Below, one piece after another: positions 23,401 to 38,400 of a stretch of DNA of 64,000 nucleotides. Within the stretch, counting starts at the first letter, position 1; each line of letters opens with the position of its first letter. The notes under the pieces are model-generated. The model was not told where the DNA came from. It was given only the letters and a program-made list of their open reading frames with translations, and made no database searches. The translations under genes were made by a program, and so were the position numbers. Origin of the DNA: Paragonimus skrjabini miyazakii (lineage: Eukaryota > Platyhelminthes > Trematoda > Plagiorchiida > Troglotrematidae); NCBI GenBank assembly GCA_014338405.1, contig JTDE01001488.1:56782-120781 (forward strand), given 5' to 3'.

Positions 23401-26400
23401 TTGGATCATTCCGGGAATATAGAATGTGAATGGTGAAACCTTCCGAGACATTCAACAATGAAACCAAACCACAGAAAGGAGGTGTCGGGTCACGCGAAAG
23501 CGTTATCAAGATGTCTGAAAGCGGGAAAGTTTCACTCATAGACTAAAGCTCATCAGTAGTGCACATATTCGATTAGTCACACTGTCAAACGTCGAACTTT
23601 GTAGCTGTGCTTGACAGGCTTGGGTTGATCACTACTTCACTAATTTTGCACCTTACACTTAGCTGAATTGTCACAGAAGTTTACATGCTGTCCACCACTC
23701 GTTCACAATCTCATATCAACTTTAGAAATGTAAACCCACATAAGTTTGTTTTAGTTAGCCTGACGACAAAACGCCGAAAACAAGCCTGCTTGTTGCAATG
23801 TTTATTTATAGGTTAAATATAATACGAAATTGTCGGTTTACTTTAAATGAAATATATTATTAAATACCTGACGGTTTAGGTTAACAGTTTACCAAATTGC
23901 AGTGGGTAAACTCACTGTCAGATGGCTATATTAAGAAAGTCCAAACAGAGTTTTTGAGAGTACGTTCTATTTTGTAATCATGTAATAAAATGTAACAGTT
24001 GTATTGGACTCACCTGTGTCACACTCAAATTCGTTGCAGTGCCGGTCGCAGTTCATCCCATAAAATTCGTGCTCACAGTACCATCGTACGAAAAAGTTGA
24101 GACTAAATAAATGACAGAATAAAAACAAGGTAACACGGAAAATAATTTTTACTAGATATCCCATAGCTAGTTAGAGAAGAAACTAGATTTTTCATCCATA
24201 CTCCACGAGCAGCATAACTATGCCTCAAGATAAAACTCATTCAGGCATCACATCAACTGAATTTCAGGTTGATGTTGATGGAGATTAAACAGTGTGAAGG
24301 CGCTGCAATAAATGTCAACATTTTACTATCAACTGGGTGTCTGCCTTAAACGTTTCATTGCGGTAAATGTAGGTGGTCAAACTATATTACTCACGAGTAG
24401 TAAGAACGTTTTTCAGAATCAAATGCTACAGTTAGAAGAAATATAGACGGAAACGACTTAAGAAGCAATGTATTAGTCACGTAAAGATGTTACCGATAAA
24501 CAGTCGTTACCGCGGGAATGCATTACTTTGGTTCAGGCTGAGAAGGAGATTTCTTGGCCAAATACACTAGAGAAACGATCTGCTCTTTTTTCGTTTGATG
24601 CGTTACCAGGCGTTACGAGTCATTTAATGATCCGCAGCAATGGTTTTCAAATTTTGACTAGTACAGATTGGTCTCTGGTTATCAATGCACACCTACAGTA
24701 AAAGTTCTCACGAACGCTACCAGAACCATGAGTGATGTTGCGCACATTTATTAGCTTTCGATGAGCTATCCCTAGGCTGATTATTGCACTAATGATCAGA
24801 AGAATAATTGCAGAGTATAAGAGAGAATTCCACATTCACTTCAAGCAAATACGCTAAAAGGTCTTCAAATGTTAATTTTCTTAGCATAATTTCTTTAACT
24901 AAAACTGACGAAATAATTTCGATTGTTCAGAAGGTCAACTTTGTGTATTGCCAGTTTTTGTTGGGATTCATCGAATGAAACACATTGTGATCCTAAATGA
25001 AACCACCGTGTGAATTAGCAACTGCACCAAAGGTATTTGTGTCTCAACTTGCTTTTTGCAGCCGACAATCCATTGTATTAGCCTAAAATATAAACTTGCT
25101 GCCAAATAAAATATATTCCATACACCTGATCGACGATACATACATATCAAGAGGACTATTCAGAGTTAGTTGAACGGCAGGGAATTTGTGTACAACCAGA
25201 GGACAACAAATCAATGGCCGACACCATAACAGAAGTCGTTCACAGTGCCAGAAACAAACAGGATATTGTTAAAACACCGGTATTAACCACTCTGGCTAGC
25301 AACGGTCCATCGTATTGACCAGGAGGCTCGAACTGACTAAACTCTGCCTACTTTCATGAAGACAGGATGATTATGATAGCAACATAACAAGACAACACGG
25401 GCAAAGCAACTCCAATAAGTCTCAACCAACTGAGTGTTCATTGCGGACTTGGGTAACTTCCTCTATGAGTAACATTATTCGGAGTATTTCTTGAGTGGTT
25501 GACTACATTACACGTTGCAGACAAACTACTGTTTATGTTTATACCTTGGTCATTATTATTGTTCAATATGATCTACGTTTCATCCCAACTACCTAGTTAT
25601 CAGTTTTGCTCCATATCAAGTTTGCTTCCCCAGTTAAAGCATAGAAAATCTATATAGTTTCTTCTGTTCACGTGGATTGTACAACCTGGCGATTTTCTGA
25701 AATCATTCAAAATCATCATGCATTATGGCCAATTCGAGGCCTAGAAAAAGACAGCACATTTAACAACAACAAACAATTTGATCAATCCTTTTTTGTTATT
25801 CCATCAACTTTATCGGGTCCGTAGGGTATACTCAAAACTGACATCACCGTTAGGTAGTTTAAATAGCCGCTGTATTCACTAGCTTAGAAGTTATTTATCC
25901 AAAGTGACTAGGGCAATCTGTTAGTGTTGTTGTTATCGCTGTTATACACAGAGTTAGAGATTAACAGAATTCATAAGTTTACCGCATCATGCTAGCTATT
26001 GTGTAACAATGTCTCATGACTGCAATGGATATTTTCGAACGAACGACTAAAAAACCCTTCAGCTATCGAGTTAATCTCAACTTAGTGCATAATGGTTGAC
26101 TAAACACCGTAGATTCTGTCCGTGAACTCTTTACTACGCATACGAAAGAAATCTTTCAGTATATCATTGATTTTATGGACTGCCTATGCGAATAATCGTT
26201 CTCAGAATTCGCTTATATACGGACAGAGTCAGACGTATGCCTCTTTCGGGCTGAGTCAGTCCGAGGACAGCTCTTTCATCACCTCATCTGCTGTACTAAC
26301 AATACCGTTCTATTCTATAACTGATGAGTGAAGATAGGAGCACAAATGTAACTTTTCGCGTCACAACTCAAACTTTTAAGTAATTAGGTATAAAGAGATT

Positions 26401-29400
26401 AAAATCACAAGTTGCAAAGAAATAACCGAAAGAAAATGAAACGATTTATTTGTGTAGTTAACTGTTTTCAAACTTCGTTAATAATAATACGTGATTGGCA
26501 CAAAGACGGCAGGACAAATATCCGAGACCTGACCTCTTACGTACAGACGGTTGTGTAACTAACGGTTTAACCGTCTGGCAGGTTTGTATCAGACAGAAAC
26601 GTCCAGCAAGCATGGTTGTGAACAGTCCAAAGACAATTATGAGAAAATGAGATCCAAGGTGTAAACTGTTTGGGAAAAAAAACATTGAACAAAATCAGAT
26701 AAAAAGATAAGAATGCTATCAGCTAATGATTCGGGAAAACGACATAACGTCTTTGGTAAGATTGCCACAAACCGCAACGAGAGAACAATATAGCCAACGT
26801 AGGAGAATGCAATAATGTGCAAAAACTTTTAACGAAAAAAATCAGAGTATGGAAAAACATTAAATGCCGGATAAAAATGTGAGGCGTTATTGATGTGAAT
26901 TGACCGCTTCAAATTAGCAGCAACAGCCTAGCTGAGATATCTAACCGTGAAACAATTTGGTACGGGTTTACAGTCTGTGTGAATAGGGAATTACTAATTA
27001 AAGACGTCAATTGTGTAATGTGCTTCGAGAGGGCATTTTAAGTAGTTTAGTATTCAGTTTTTGAATGATAATCAACACAACAACTTATTGTCTGGAGTTG
27101 AGCAGTTAGGAACGACACCGAAAAGAAACGCGATTTTACAGAGAGGTAGAGTTTGAACATTCAAAGATAAAACTTTGGAAAGAATACGGCAAATTAAAGG
27201 ACGTCATGATTATTAGGAATTAAACAGAATGTGCGACGGTACGTGAAATTATGCGAGGATTTAAGGAAATCGGGTAACTTGTTTCATTTTCCAAGTTACG
27301 TTCGAAACTCGACTTGCTCGCGTTAGAGTCAAACTTTTCACAGGGGTTTGCTAAAATATTTTCCTTGTTTTGGAATGTAGATGAGGAGAAAACAACAGAC
27401 CGCCGGTGGGTCAACCAATATCTGTTGTAAGTGACTGTTAGCGGGTGATGGATTCAAGGACAAAACTCTGATTGTCATCTGGAGGCATTAGAGTGGTGAC
27501 AGGAGTTGAGACAAACTATGGGCGACTAAGTTTTTGATGGAGTGACTACTTCCCCGCAGTCGCCAAAATTTAAGACCAAAATTTCAACTTCAGAGGTCCT
27601 CCAAGAATGGGAAGCCTTAAGATTGCCAGGGACAAGCAAAATAGGGCTACCTTTTAGACAGTTGTGATAAGCGGCCTGAAAATCACTTATCGCCAGCCTC
27701 GGTAACCACTGGGTTGAATGGCTCGGCCCTTAAAATAACGTACACGAAAATCTTGGTCGCAGCCGCGAATTTTCTCGTTGAGTTTCTCTGGTTTGTCCGG
27801 TGAGATAAAAAAGACGCCACACCAAGTTCACAAGATTTCCCGCAGCCTAATATGACGGTAAGTCTAGCAGGTTCTCCTTATAACTCACTAGCGCCGCGAT
27901 CTGAATATAATTGTAAGATCATATGCTTAAGTTGCAGAGCTTACAATGACGAATTGTTGGAAATTCGCCTCTGGAGAAATCCAGATGCCAGGTACTGGTT
28001 GGAGAAATGATCATCTCACGTATTTTTCTCTCAAAAAGAAAGTACAGCCATGATCGTCCTGAAAGAAGGTAAAACCACGACGTCCGCTTGAGTTTAAAGA
28101 AATATATCTGCCGGAAGTCATTTGTGATCTCGTCGGTTGCTATTGGTTGCTGTACCATGATAACGCACCTCCAAGCAAGTTGAAACACACGGTGTACTTT
28201 TGTCGTTTCAGAAACCAATTTAGCAAAATACACGCCTTGTTTGTTTAGATTCATGCTTTGTGAATTTCAGTTCACTTCAAAAAGAGCATAAGCTTATGGA
28301 GACACTGATCTCAGGAGAAAGAATCACTTTGGAAGTTGCTCAATCCCAACTCTAAAAGCTAAGAAGAGGTGATTTTGAAGAGATTTGTATGCTAGAACTC
28401 GTGGCCCCGTAAAACACATCGAGATTAGTGGAAACCATGTCAAATTTAAATGAAACGGTCGCAGGAGAAAATGTTCACACTGTTTTCAGTCTTGGAACGT
28501 GAAATACAGCAAGACTTTCTTAAGGCACCCAGCAAATTGTAACTGATTAGTTAATTAATCTGTGGCCAGTGTTAGGTAAATGTTGCTCAGGTCGTAAGAA
28601 GTGACGAGGTTAGGCAGGGAATTTCGACCGAAGGTGTCAAATGCGTTGTTGAAATCTAAAAGACAGCACTGGATCTCACCACAACTTTTGTCAAGCGATG
28701 AGAGAATAGGTCTGGTTGAATTGATACACATAAATGTTTGTCACCAACCTGTTTCACATTTCTTAGACATGCGAATGATCAAATGCAACTGGTGCTCAAC
28801 TTAAAACATTAATCATCATCAAGGGCAGAACTTCATAAATTCATGTCACACATACAAACATGAAAACAGCAAGTGAATCTAATCTGTAATCAAATTTGCT
28901 ATCGAATTTAGTTGGAACCGGTTCTAAACAATGAGGAAAGTTGACTAGATGATAACGCCACCAAGTAGTCTATAAACCACACAAGAATTTTGTTCTTCTC
29001 CAACAGTACAGGCATGTGAAATAAAAACCGTCCGTAACAAACTGTTTATCAGCGTGGGAAACGGTTGGCACTTTTAGGTTTGGTTATACTTCGACTAATG
29101 GCTTGGGTTTATCCTCATCTGAGGACACGGTCATGTGTCCATCTGTTCTCAAGTACATGAACATATACAGATAAGATATAATCAAACCATCTTAAAACTA
29201 TACAGAGAAGGGTAGGTTTCAATAGACTCAGATGGGGGAGCCAATGGTGTTACGCACTCGGTTTGTGAGGGACTAAAAGACATATAAAGTGCAGTACCCA
29301 CTGCAGGATGTTTGTTTGATACTCTCCACTTATGTGCAGCCACAAAATGGAATTTTAGACAAAAACATTCGATTAGATCAAACGCAAATAATGCACAGAG

Positions 29401-32400
29401 AAACGGTATTCGATTCAGCAGATTTGGATAGGTAAAATGTCACGTGGTACTTGAATAGAAAAGGATCAATTCCATAGCATATCTTCAGATTACAAATCTC
29501 AACGCTGCATTATTGTCACCGTCACACTGATTACGAACAAAACTATGATTTATTAAACCTGAAGCTCGCCAGGTTACTAGGTGATATTGCTAAAGTTTCG
29601 GCTTGTGGACGAAGTTTGCAGAGCGCTTTGATGCAATAATTGCTAGCTGCCATGTTATCTTTCGAATGTAGAATAACAAACAGTTTGTTGGCACACTGAG
29701 AGCAGACATTAAGAATCTGAATGGTAGACCGAAGTAAGAATTATAAGCCTACTGTAAGTTAAATGCTTCTTTAGAACTATTCGCTCAAATTCGTTAGGAC
29801 TCAAGTCAACCTCTCGAATTCAGTTACAACTATGGCTTCGCAATTGGATTTGCCAGTGACGGACAGGAAGTTGTCGTTCTGGTGAAAATCACAGAAACCA
29901 AAAGATAATACATATACATATGAGCGATGCAACTGGGCCGGCCTGATTACAAATAATCCAAGCCACAAGGAACCGGACCTGTTGGTAATTCGCAGTGAGA
30001 AAATTTCACTGTGATGCAATCAAAACTATTCATGATCATCAGATACGGATGTACATGCGATAGATGGAAGGGGGTGAACAGGGCCGGTAGGAGTAACAGA
30101 GATGCTCACCGCGATTCGACATTGGTAGAAGGAAATTTGATCCATACTGATGCATGGATCGATTGATTTCCATGTGGGGATCGGCTAGCCAAACCTAGGT
30201 AAGATGTATAAATAGCTATATCAGAATGAGTGTTCCATAACACCATTGAAAGTGTCACCAATAAGTAGTTTAGCAGATTTATGGTTTTAGATGAGACCCA
30301 ATTGCGTAAGGTCAGGGCTTCGACTGGATTCGAACCAGCGACAGAAATATCATGCTTCAACGCCGCAAGCGCTGTATCAACTGAGCTATGAAGCCATGCC
30401 AGGAGCTTGAAAATTTCACATTTGGACTCGGTTATCCACCCGTCCCACTGTCTAATATAGAATCCACCAAAGGATCCAGGAGATCGACTGCCCCGGCAGG
30501 ATTTCTCCAACAGTTCACACTGGAATCCACCAACGCCACTGGTGAGCATATAAATTGTATTACTAATAGGTGAATCTGACCAATAGAAGAAATGAGGAGT
30601 CACAAGTTTAAGAAGATGGAAAAATACACAAATTAAACACACAATCAGAGATAGAGAAATGGACAGACATGTAGTACCGACTATCCAACCGTAAGTCCAC
30701 TTAGTCACCGAAAAGTCATTGATGCAGTTTTAAAGTATATTCAAAGTTTAATCATCCTTAGTACGCCCTTTAGACTATCGGTACATAATGAGCTACACGA
30801 GTAAGGTCGTTAATTTGTGCATACTGTCTCGAACAGGGCTGTGAATGTGACTGGGTTCTACGAGCCTATAAGATTAGTCAGCACACTCAGACCGATAAAC
30901 ATGAGCAAGTGGTGTTCTGTTCATGTACCCGTTGGAGACGGCATTCAGTTAGGTAATTTAAATAGCCAGTTATACAGGGTGGAGTTCACTGTTTTATTAG
31001 GACATTAATTATGATGGGAGATATCATACCGAAAACACACCAGGTTGCTGTTTTGAAGAATGGAAGGAACGTTGCTCGTTTAAATCCAAGTAACTGTAAG
31101 GCTTATTTATTTATATGTTCGAATAAAACACTCTGCAAGTGCTTCGGGACTGAGGGATGGAACGAGCCAACGGTGTTTTTCAATCTATCAAGATAGTTGG
31201 TTATAAAGTGAGGCTTTGAAGCAAACGATCATCGCAAGCCGGCGTCACTATGATTAACTTTCATTCGTATCGAAGGCAGTCAAGTGTTGTCTTGCTTCCA
31301 TCCGTGAGCGGATGTAACCAAAAGTATACATGACCAAGTTCTTCGTCGGGCACCGAAAAACATAAAAGGCCCTCGCTGTCATACATGTTGGTCAGTGATA
31401 TGTTGAGTTAAGCGTATTCACTTGTTTACAGTAAGGATGGACTTTTCTTTCCACGCAGTTCATATGACACTGACAACAAAAGAGTAGATATAATTACTAT
31501 ACAGTTCTCTCAATAATCAGAAAAATGTAAAGAGATTCACCGGACGCTTTAATTAAACGCGTGCAAATCAAACACTAACAGACCCATCAACTGTAAAACG
31601 ACTGAGCACGAAGTTCGACCATGTGGATTTCAATATAAGCCAAAACAGTAGTGGTTCATAACGAAGAGTCACAAATGAATAGACTATTTATGATGTGCTC
31701 GAAGGCATCAAAATGGGTATTAAGAAAAGCGGCCAAATTATGTTCCAGCGATACAAATGGAAAAAAACACTTTCATGGGATTTTGAGAGAATATCGAACT
31801 CGAATAGTTTTGAAACCTCAAGCCCGTTTTTTTTCGTCATATTTTGTTCGTGGCATTTAGAAAGACTGGTTATTGGTTGTATGATATTGACGAGCCTGAT
31901 GCTGCTGGGTACTCTTCAGCCGAGTGAATACGACTCAAATCCGTATCATGTAGCTGTTGAGAACTCAGGGAATTTTCAATTGATAGGAATACAACCTGGT
32001 TCTAAAGTCTTAGTATGAGAAGAAATTTTAGGCAATACGCTTAGGTATCACAATTATTTGGCTGAGAGGTTACTGGCAAGCTAAAAGCCGGTATTTTAAT
32101 AAAACCTCAAACTTATCCCAGTTACACCCGTTATAAAACACCTAGCTTCGTTTACAGTCAAGCTCTTTCACACTGTTGTTGTATGTATGGCTTCAGCAGG
32201 ACAAGGTTGCTGCTCGTCAATGTACTTTCATTTCAGTTCAGTAGACGATGGTGCACAACAATTATTTTTATGAATCAATCTATACGAACGTCGGTCGGCC
32301 TACCTGTCTCTTATAGCAGGGCCCTACATTTTATTTTGAGTTAACAACGTGTCAACCACCACGTAATAGACTTTCGAAAAGTGAACGATTAACTGTTTTC

Positions 32401-35400
32401 GGTTAAAAGTGCTGATCTCAAAATCGCCAACAAGTTTTGGTTGAGTTCGCACCAAATCTTCAAATAGCACTTATTAACGCTAATACTTGGAACTATCAAT
32501 AACATGCTAGTGTGCACTTCTCAGAAATATAAACACTTGCTAATTCTGCACTTGTATATTAATGAATTTTGTTTCGTTTCCGTCACATTGATCAATGACG
32601 GAATTGGTTTAAAAAATTTCGCAGTGATTTGACGAGCATAGTAATCTACTTATACGAACAACCAAGAACCTGACCAAATAGCACTGCGGATTGGTTGCTG
32701 CTTACCGACTGGGAATATTTGAGAATCAAAAATGATGGAAAAAGTAAATGACACGAAATGATAATAAGAATCTAGTGACATTGTGAATGCATGCTCGCCA
32801 CTTATCACAGTAGTTAGCCCAACGCCACCAACCAATGCTTTCTGTGAAGATGTCTCCACGCAAATAAGTGACACCTACCGCTTTTGTTAAACGGAACAGC
32901 CCGAGCCACAGTGTCTTCCGGCCAAGCTCAAGAACGTTACGAATGAATGAATAAAATGATGTATCATGTTTGAGCACTTGATAGGAGAAGCGTTGAACCT
33001 AACACGTGTCTATTTACTACTCCCTGCTCAAGGTTAGCTACTTATCTACTCACCGTTTTCAAATTATAGTCATTCCTAATTGGTCACAGTTTACACAACT
33101 GACACAGTTAGTTTATTTATATGACTTCTGATTCTAAAATTATGATGAGTTACGAAGTTGGCTTAGCATAAACATCGCTAGTATGGTTCCAATGCAACAT
33201 TTCCGGGAGTTCCTTGTAAGTAATCTTCTTTTTTCAGATTTTCAAAAATAATATAAAGTCTAAATTTTTTATGAATAACTATGATTAATTTCTAAATTAA
33301 AAGATCTTTTTTTGTAGAAGTCTGTTAAAACACGAGATACAACACTAGTATAAGTGGTTTTACACTTGAGGGGAGATTTAATTAAATCTATGCAAAGACG
33401 CAAAATAAGATAACTTCTAAGTCGAAATTCACGAAGGTTTATTGTGTACAGCTTTTTCTTGAAATGAAAGTAACTTACTCTACACGCTGCTTCTCAAGAC
33501 CTAATTTTCCATCATTAATATGCAGCTCTTCTTGTTGGAGCACTCGCTTTTTCAATAGTTCTTTATGATGAAAACTTTACGTGTTTAGGTATACTCGCTT
33601 ACTAATAACTTCTTATATGTTGTATACAAAGTTCAGTTATGATCTCCACAATAGTAAATCAGGATATGACAGTTGTAAACATGAGTTATCACACGAAAGT
33701 TACTGAATATTTAATAGTATTCAACCAAGCAAGTGAACGGTATGGGATTTTTATATCGATAACACATTAATGTGTAATGCCCTTTTAGGCAAGAAATTTC
33801 TTATGTATATTTCACTGTATGACAGAAAACAAGAGCATTTTGGTAAGCAGTCTGCGTAAGACAACTTTGTTTTGATCAAACCATGACGATCGCAAGTTCT
33901 GACTGCATGTGTCACTTGAAGAACAAAATATCCATCCTAATTCACCTAAATGAAACCATTTAATTGATGTTTACCAAGTCTGAATAAGTTATCTTAATCT
34001 TTGAACTTGAACAAATGGAGAAAAGATGAAGCCAGAATTTTGAAAACAGAAATTATTGTAGCTAATTAACACTCGAATGTAGTTAAAAGGAACTATTTTT
34101 GGTTGTTGGTGTTGATCAATTGCTGACCAACTTCAAAAACAGTTCTAGTCGGCGGCTTTGACAGCCGCTATATATTGTACGCAGTTGTTTTATTTCCATC
34201 GTTGAGGTTTGAGAGGGCAAGTAATATACATGTGTTAGTAAACAAGATTTAGGTTTTTGGATTTCGATAGTCTTGTTTCTTCAATAAAAAAAACAACATA
34301 CGAAACTAAAAAGCCAAGAATGAACAAGCAGCTAGTCTACCCAAAATCCAGTACAATAAGCCCCAGTCATCGAACAGTATCAGCTCTCAAACGTATAACA
34401 TATTTTCAGCTCTTACGCTTTTTAACTTGGAAGCGCACCTCTGACATACCTTGCACCTCCATTTATGACTGAGAACTGTCGCCAACCGGCATTCTGTCTA
34501 CTCAACGTAATCGGTTGCTCGACTTGTATGTAAGAGCCGAATGTCCAACGATGAGCGTGTATACTTGTGACGGTCACTTGGAAATCGTGGGAAGTGTTCT
34601 GTGAAGGTACATAAGAAAATGAAAAAGGATATGAAGTCGATAGCGAAACACTGGTGCGGTGTTCAATTGCAAACAGATTCAGCAAGCGTTCACTTCTAAA
34701 GCACACGTGCAATACAATGAAGCGAATGTTATGTGTTCGGAGATAACGCATGCTAGAAAGCCTATGGTAGAGTTTTAACGGATGGGCAAAAATTTACAAT
34801 TAAACGCATATGATATGAATAATAGTCATAAGGTAGCTTCAAGCAGATATGAATTACTAATGAGTAGTCGGGGATTTGGTTAATTTCAAGTTGAACATCA
34901 CCGACAATTGATCGCAGCTGTCGCATCCCATAACTCGGTCGTGCCTAACGTGAGGTCAATGGCGCAGTGGTAAACACGGTTGCCTCATGAACAGCGTGTC
35001 CGTGGCTCAAGTCCCAATAGTGCCTACATGAACTTTCGCGGGGGTAGAGTTCAAGGCTACACAATCGTTAATGACCAAGGCAACGGTCAACTTTCAGAGA
35101 TATTGAAAGAGAATAAGTGCTACCCCACTCCTAGTTTAACGGTGGGTACCTATTTCCATTGCATTATGGCGACCTGGCAGGACGCTTTTCCACGGTGCAT
35201 GCTGAGACAAATTGGCTAATGGTTGTGAATTCACTTAGTAGGGACGCTCTTCTTCTTGACATCCTTTATGTGGTTCAGAGGGGGAAATGGTGATAGTACA
35301 GAAATTAGCCTCATGAGCGGGTGCCCCCGCTGCTTTATAAGATATTGTGCGTCACGTTTCACGTGAGTGGGAATGAGCTCACTGCCTTGGTTTCTGAGTC

Positions 35401-38400
35401 CATTAATATACAAATGATTTGCTTGAGAAACAACGTTGTTCGGATTTTGTTTAAACTGCGGTAAGACTGATGGGCTTGCCGTAGCCGCGAGACTTGACCG
35501 TGGTAAGCAAGCGCGTTAGAAACACCAAGACTACGGTTTATGTCACACGGCTTTCCATGCCCTGGGATTTTCTCCCTCTCCGCGTCAGATTTGTTTTACC
35601 AGTCCTGTGTTTGGCTCCGTGGTTGACGTGCCTCCACTTTTTTGAGATCTGTTGCCATGGCTTTCACAACTGTTAAGTAGTATTTACCACACTGGGGTCA
35701 GCGTCTGCAGGCCCTCACGTGATCTGAGGTCGGTCTACCATCAATCTTGAAGCTAGCGCCCAACTTATCATTGATACATACCGTCTCGAATTCAAATGGT
35801 ATGGTCCACAAGCGTAGCTGACACTGGCTAATTAAAGTGAATACACGAACGCTAACACCTGCTTGTAGGACGTTATCCTGACGCTCATATAACGGATTCA
35901 TCCAAAGTAGGATAAATGCCAGAGTTCCCATACACTTGTGCATTATACTCAGGCCTGGTGCACCTGCAGTTCGGTTTAAGTGATCAGTGTAGTGAGTTCT
36001 CATGTTGTGGCTGTTAGCCATAGTCATCATAACAGCCATGAGCCTGACCAAAAGGTGCTGTGGCTCGGGCCGCCGCCTNNNNNNNNNNNNNNNNNNNNNN
36101 NNNNNNNNNNNNNNNNNNNNNNNNNNNNNNNNNNNNNNNNNNNNNNNNNNNNNNNNNNNNNNNNNNNNNNNNNNNNNNNNNNNNNNNNNNNNNNNNNNNN
36201 NNNNNNNNNNNNNNNNNNNNNNNNNNNNNNNNNNNNNNNNNNNNNNNNNNNNNNNNNNNNNNNNNNNNNNNNNNNNNNNNNNNNNNNNNNNNNNNNNNNN
36301 NNNNNNNNNNNNNNNNNNNNNNNNNNNNNNNNNNNNNNNNNNNNNNNNNNNNNNNNNNNNNNNNNNNNNNNNNNNNNNNNNNNNNNNNNNNNNNNNNNNN
36401 NNNNNNNNNNNNNNNNNNNNNNNNNNNNNNNNNNNNNNNNNACTTAATATGGGCCAATTTGCGGAGAAAATGATGTACAAATACAGCAAGCCTGTTGATA
36501 TCTTCTTTGTGAACAGGTCACGTTTCTGAACCATAAAGCAAAATGGAACGTACACAGGCATTATATACCCTTCCTTTCAGCGACAACCGGACGTCTTTTC
36601 GACGCCACAGATGACGCAGTTCGGCAAAGGCAACTCGTGCCTTTGCTATCCTCGCTGATATCTCATCAACAATATTACAGGCTGACGACATAGTGCTATT
36701 CAAGTATTTGAAACTGTCCACAACTTTCTCAAGCGGATTGCCTACAGTGAGAAAGGTAGGGGTGGAAATTCCCCTGTCGTCAAGCTGCACTTTGAATGCG
36801 CAAAGCGCATTCCATACAAATCAGCCCGGTCACTCACCTTGTTCAGCATGGTCTGCGTGTCTTCAGCAGAGGGGCTAACTAGGACAATGTCGTCCGCATA
36901 CTCCAGATCGACCAATCTACTGCCAGGAAGAAGCTCAACACTAAGTTCATTGGACTGCTCGAGCGTACCCTCCAGAATGTCGTCCATGACACAATTGAAC
37001 AAGAAGTGAGAAACTGGACAACCTTGACGAACACCACTAGAAGTGATGAACACCCGAGACGGCTGTCCATTAACCCTCACCCTGCTTGCAGAGTGAACAC
37101 ACAGTGATCTCAACAGATTTACGTATTTCCCTGGTACTTCCTTGCGGAGGATACAGTTCCAGAAAACGTTACGACCGACTAAATCGAAAGACCGTCGGTT
37201 GCTTATAAGGGTGCTGATGTTCCAAGTTCCGTCACAGGGCAAAATTGTGGTCACCACACCCACGTCCCAACTAGGATCCTGCCTATTCTTCACGCATCTC
37301 ACTTTCTCCGGGCTTAGTGAGCCGACGTAAAATGTGGCCCGTAAGTAACTTGGACGCAATAGACACCAAACTGATGCCTCTGGGGTTGTCACATAGACTT
37401 CGGGTCCCCTTTTTGAAAACGGAAATTACTGTTGATAAGCACCAATCATAAGGTACCTCCTCAGTCTCCTAAATCGTCTGGAGGGGTTTTGACAGTTCTG
37501 ATATCAACCTCTCCCCGCCACCCTTGAAAAGAGAAGGAGAAAGGTGGTCTGGACCATGAGCCTTATTACGCTTCAATAACTTGAGCTCCAGGACCACTTC
37601 TGCTTCCGACGGAGGACCGTCTGGAATGCATTAACTTACCATTCGGGTCCCGTCGTCCACATGATCTGGGTCAGGCCAACTGAACTGTTCTTTAAAATAT
37701 TCAGCCCACCTGTAAAGTCGGCGCGATTGACTGGTGATAAGTGGACCATCTTTTTCACAATATGGTCACTTACATCAACTCGACGGCTGACGCAACCACG
37801 GATCAGGGAAAAAAGCCTTCTGCTATTTCCAGATAAAAAGCTTTTTCCATCACTTTCAACTGTTCGACCAAGTAGTGCACACGGCCTTTGCGCAAGCTTT
37901 CAGTCACCTTGCGATTAAGTTCTCGACGGTTGTCATCACATTTAGAACCAGGTGGGATCGAGCGACGCTTGCTCATGAGGTTTAGCGACGTGATGGAAAT
38001 CCAGTTCTGTCGCAACTGAACAGCTCCATCGGAACATGTCTGTTCCCAGCATGCTTTCATAGCTTAGGCGATTTGTTCCCAATGTTCGTTAGGACCACTC
38101 ACCTGACTCGAACTGGGCAACTTGTTCACCAGCACCATCTGATAAGCGTTCTTTACACCCTCGTCGCTCGAATGCCAATTAAGTACTTTGTATTTAGGAG
38201 CGTATGTCCTCTGTGCAAATGCCAAAACGAAACGGGCACGCACAACAGCATGGTCCGAGTCCAGGTGGTTGCTCCAAAAGGCACGGCAGTCTTTAGCAGA
38301 GTGGCGCCACTTGTAACTAATTCCTATATGACTCAACTGTATCCACGGCTGAGATTACTTTAATTGTGGGATGGTAGAAATGGACATCCAATAGGCCATT

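Larger units (their letters stand above)
15200..24013 (-). other. ligand gene intron 6, repeat-filled
   Basis: An intron of about 8.8 kb. It contains a plus-strand RTE-like LINE (about 17.0-18.7 kb), a second RT relic (19.0-19.7 kb) and a long inverted repeat (19.6-21.2 kb). The phase on both sides is 1, the usual phase of EGF-encoding exons, so EGF exons could be inserted here without disturbing the frame. I searched this stretch by eye for cysteine-rich splice-flanked blocks on the minus strand and found none I could support. The stretch 21.3-24.0 kb has no recognised content. Confidence 0.5.
24103..34449 (-). other. ligand gene intron 5
   Basis: An intron of about 10.3 kb. It holds a possible alternative first exon (24693-24835), an RT relic near 28.6 kb and a tRNA-derived SINE at 30.3 kb. 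The segment 27.4-28.3 kb is richer in GC than its surroundings, but I cannot classify it. The stretches 24.9-27.4 kb and 30.5-34.4 kb show nothing I can support. Confidence 0.45.

Noticed and set aside
30106..30708. 200-codon minus-strand open frame, the longest without N
   Set aside because: Its middle is the translated tRNA-SINE (box A and box B region), and its ends have no motif.
35698..36561. Several long open frames (137-287 codons) on both strands across the gap
   Set aside because: They run through 363 undetermined bases; the open reading is an artefact of N.
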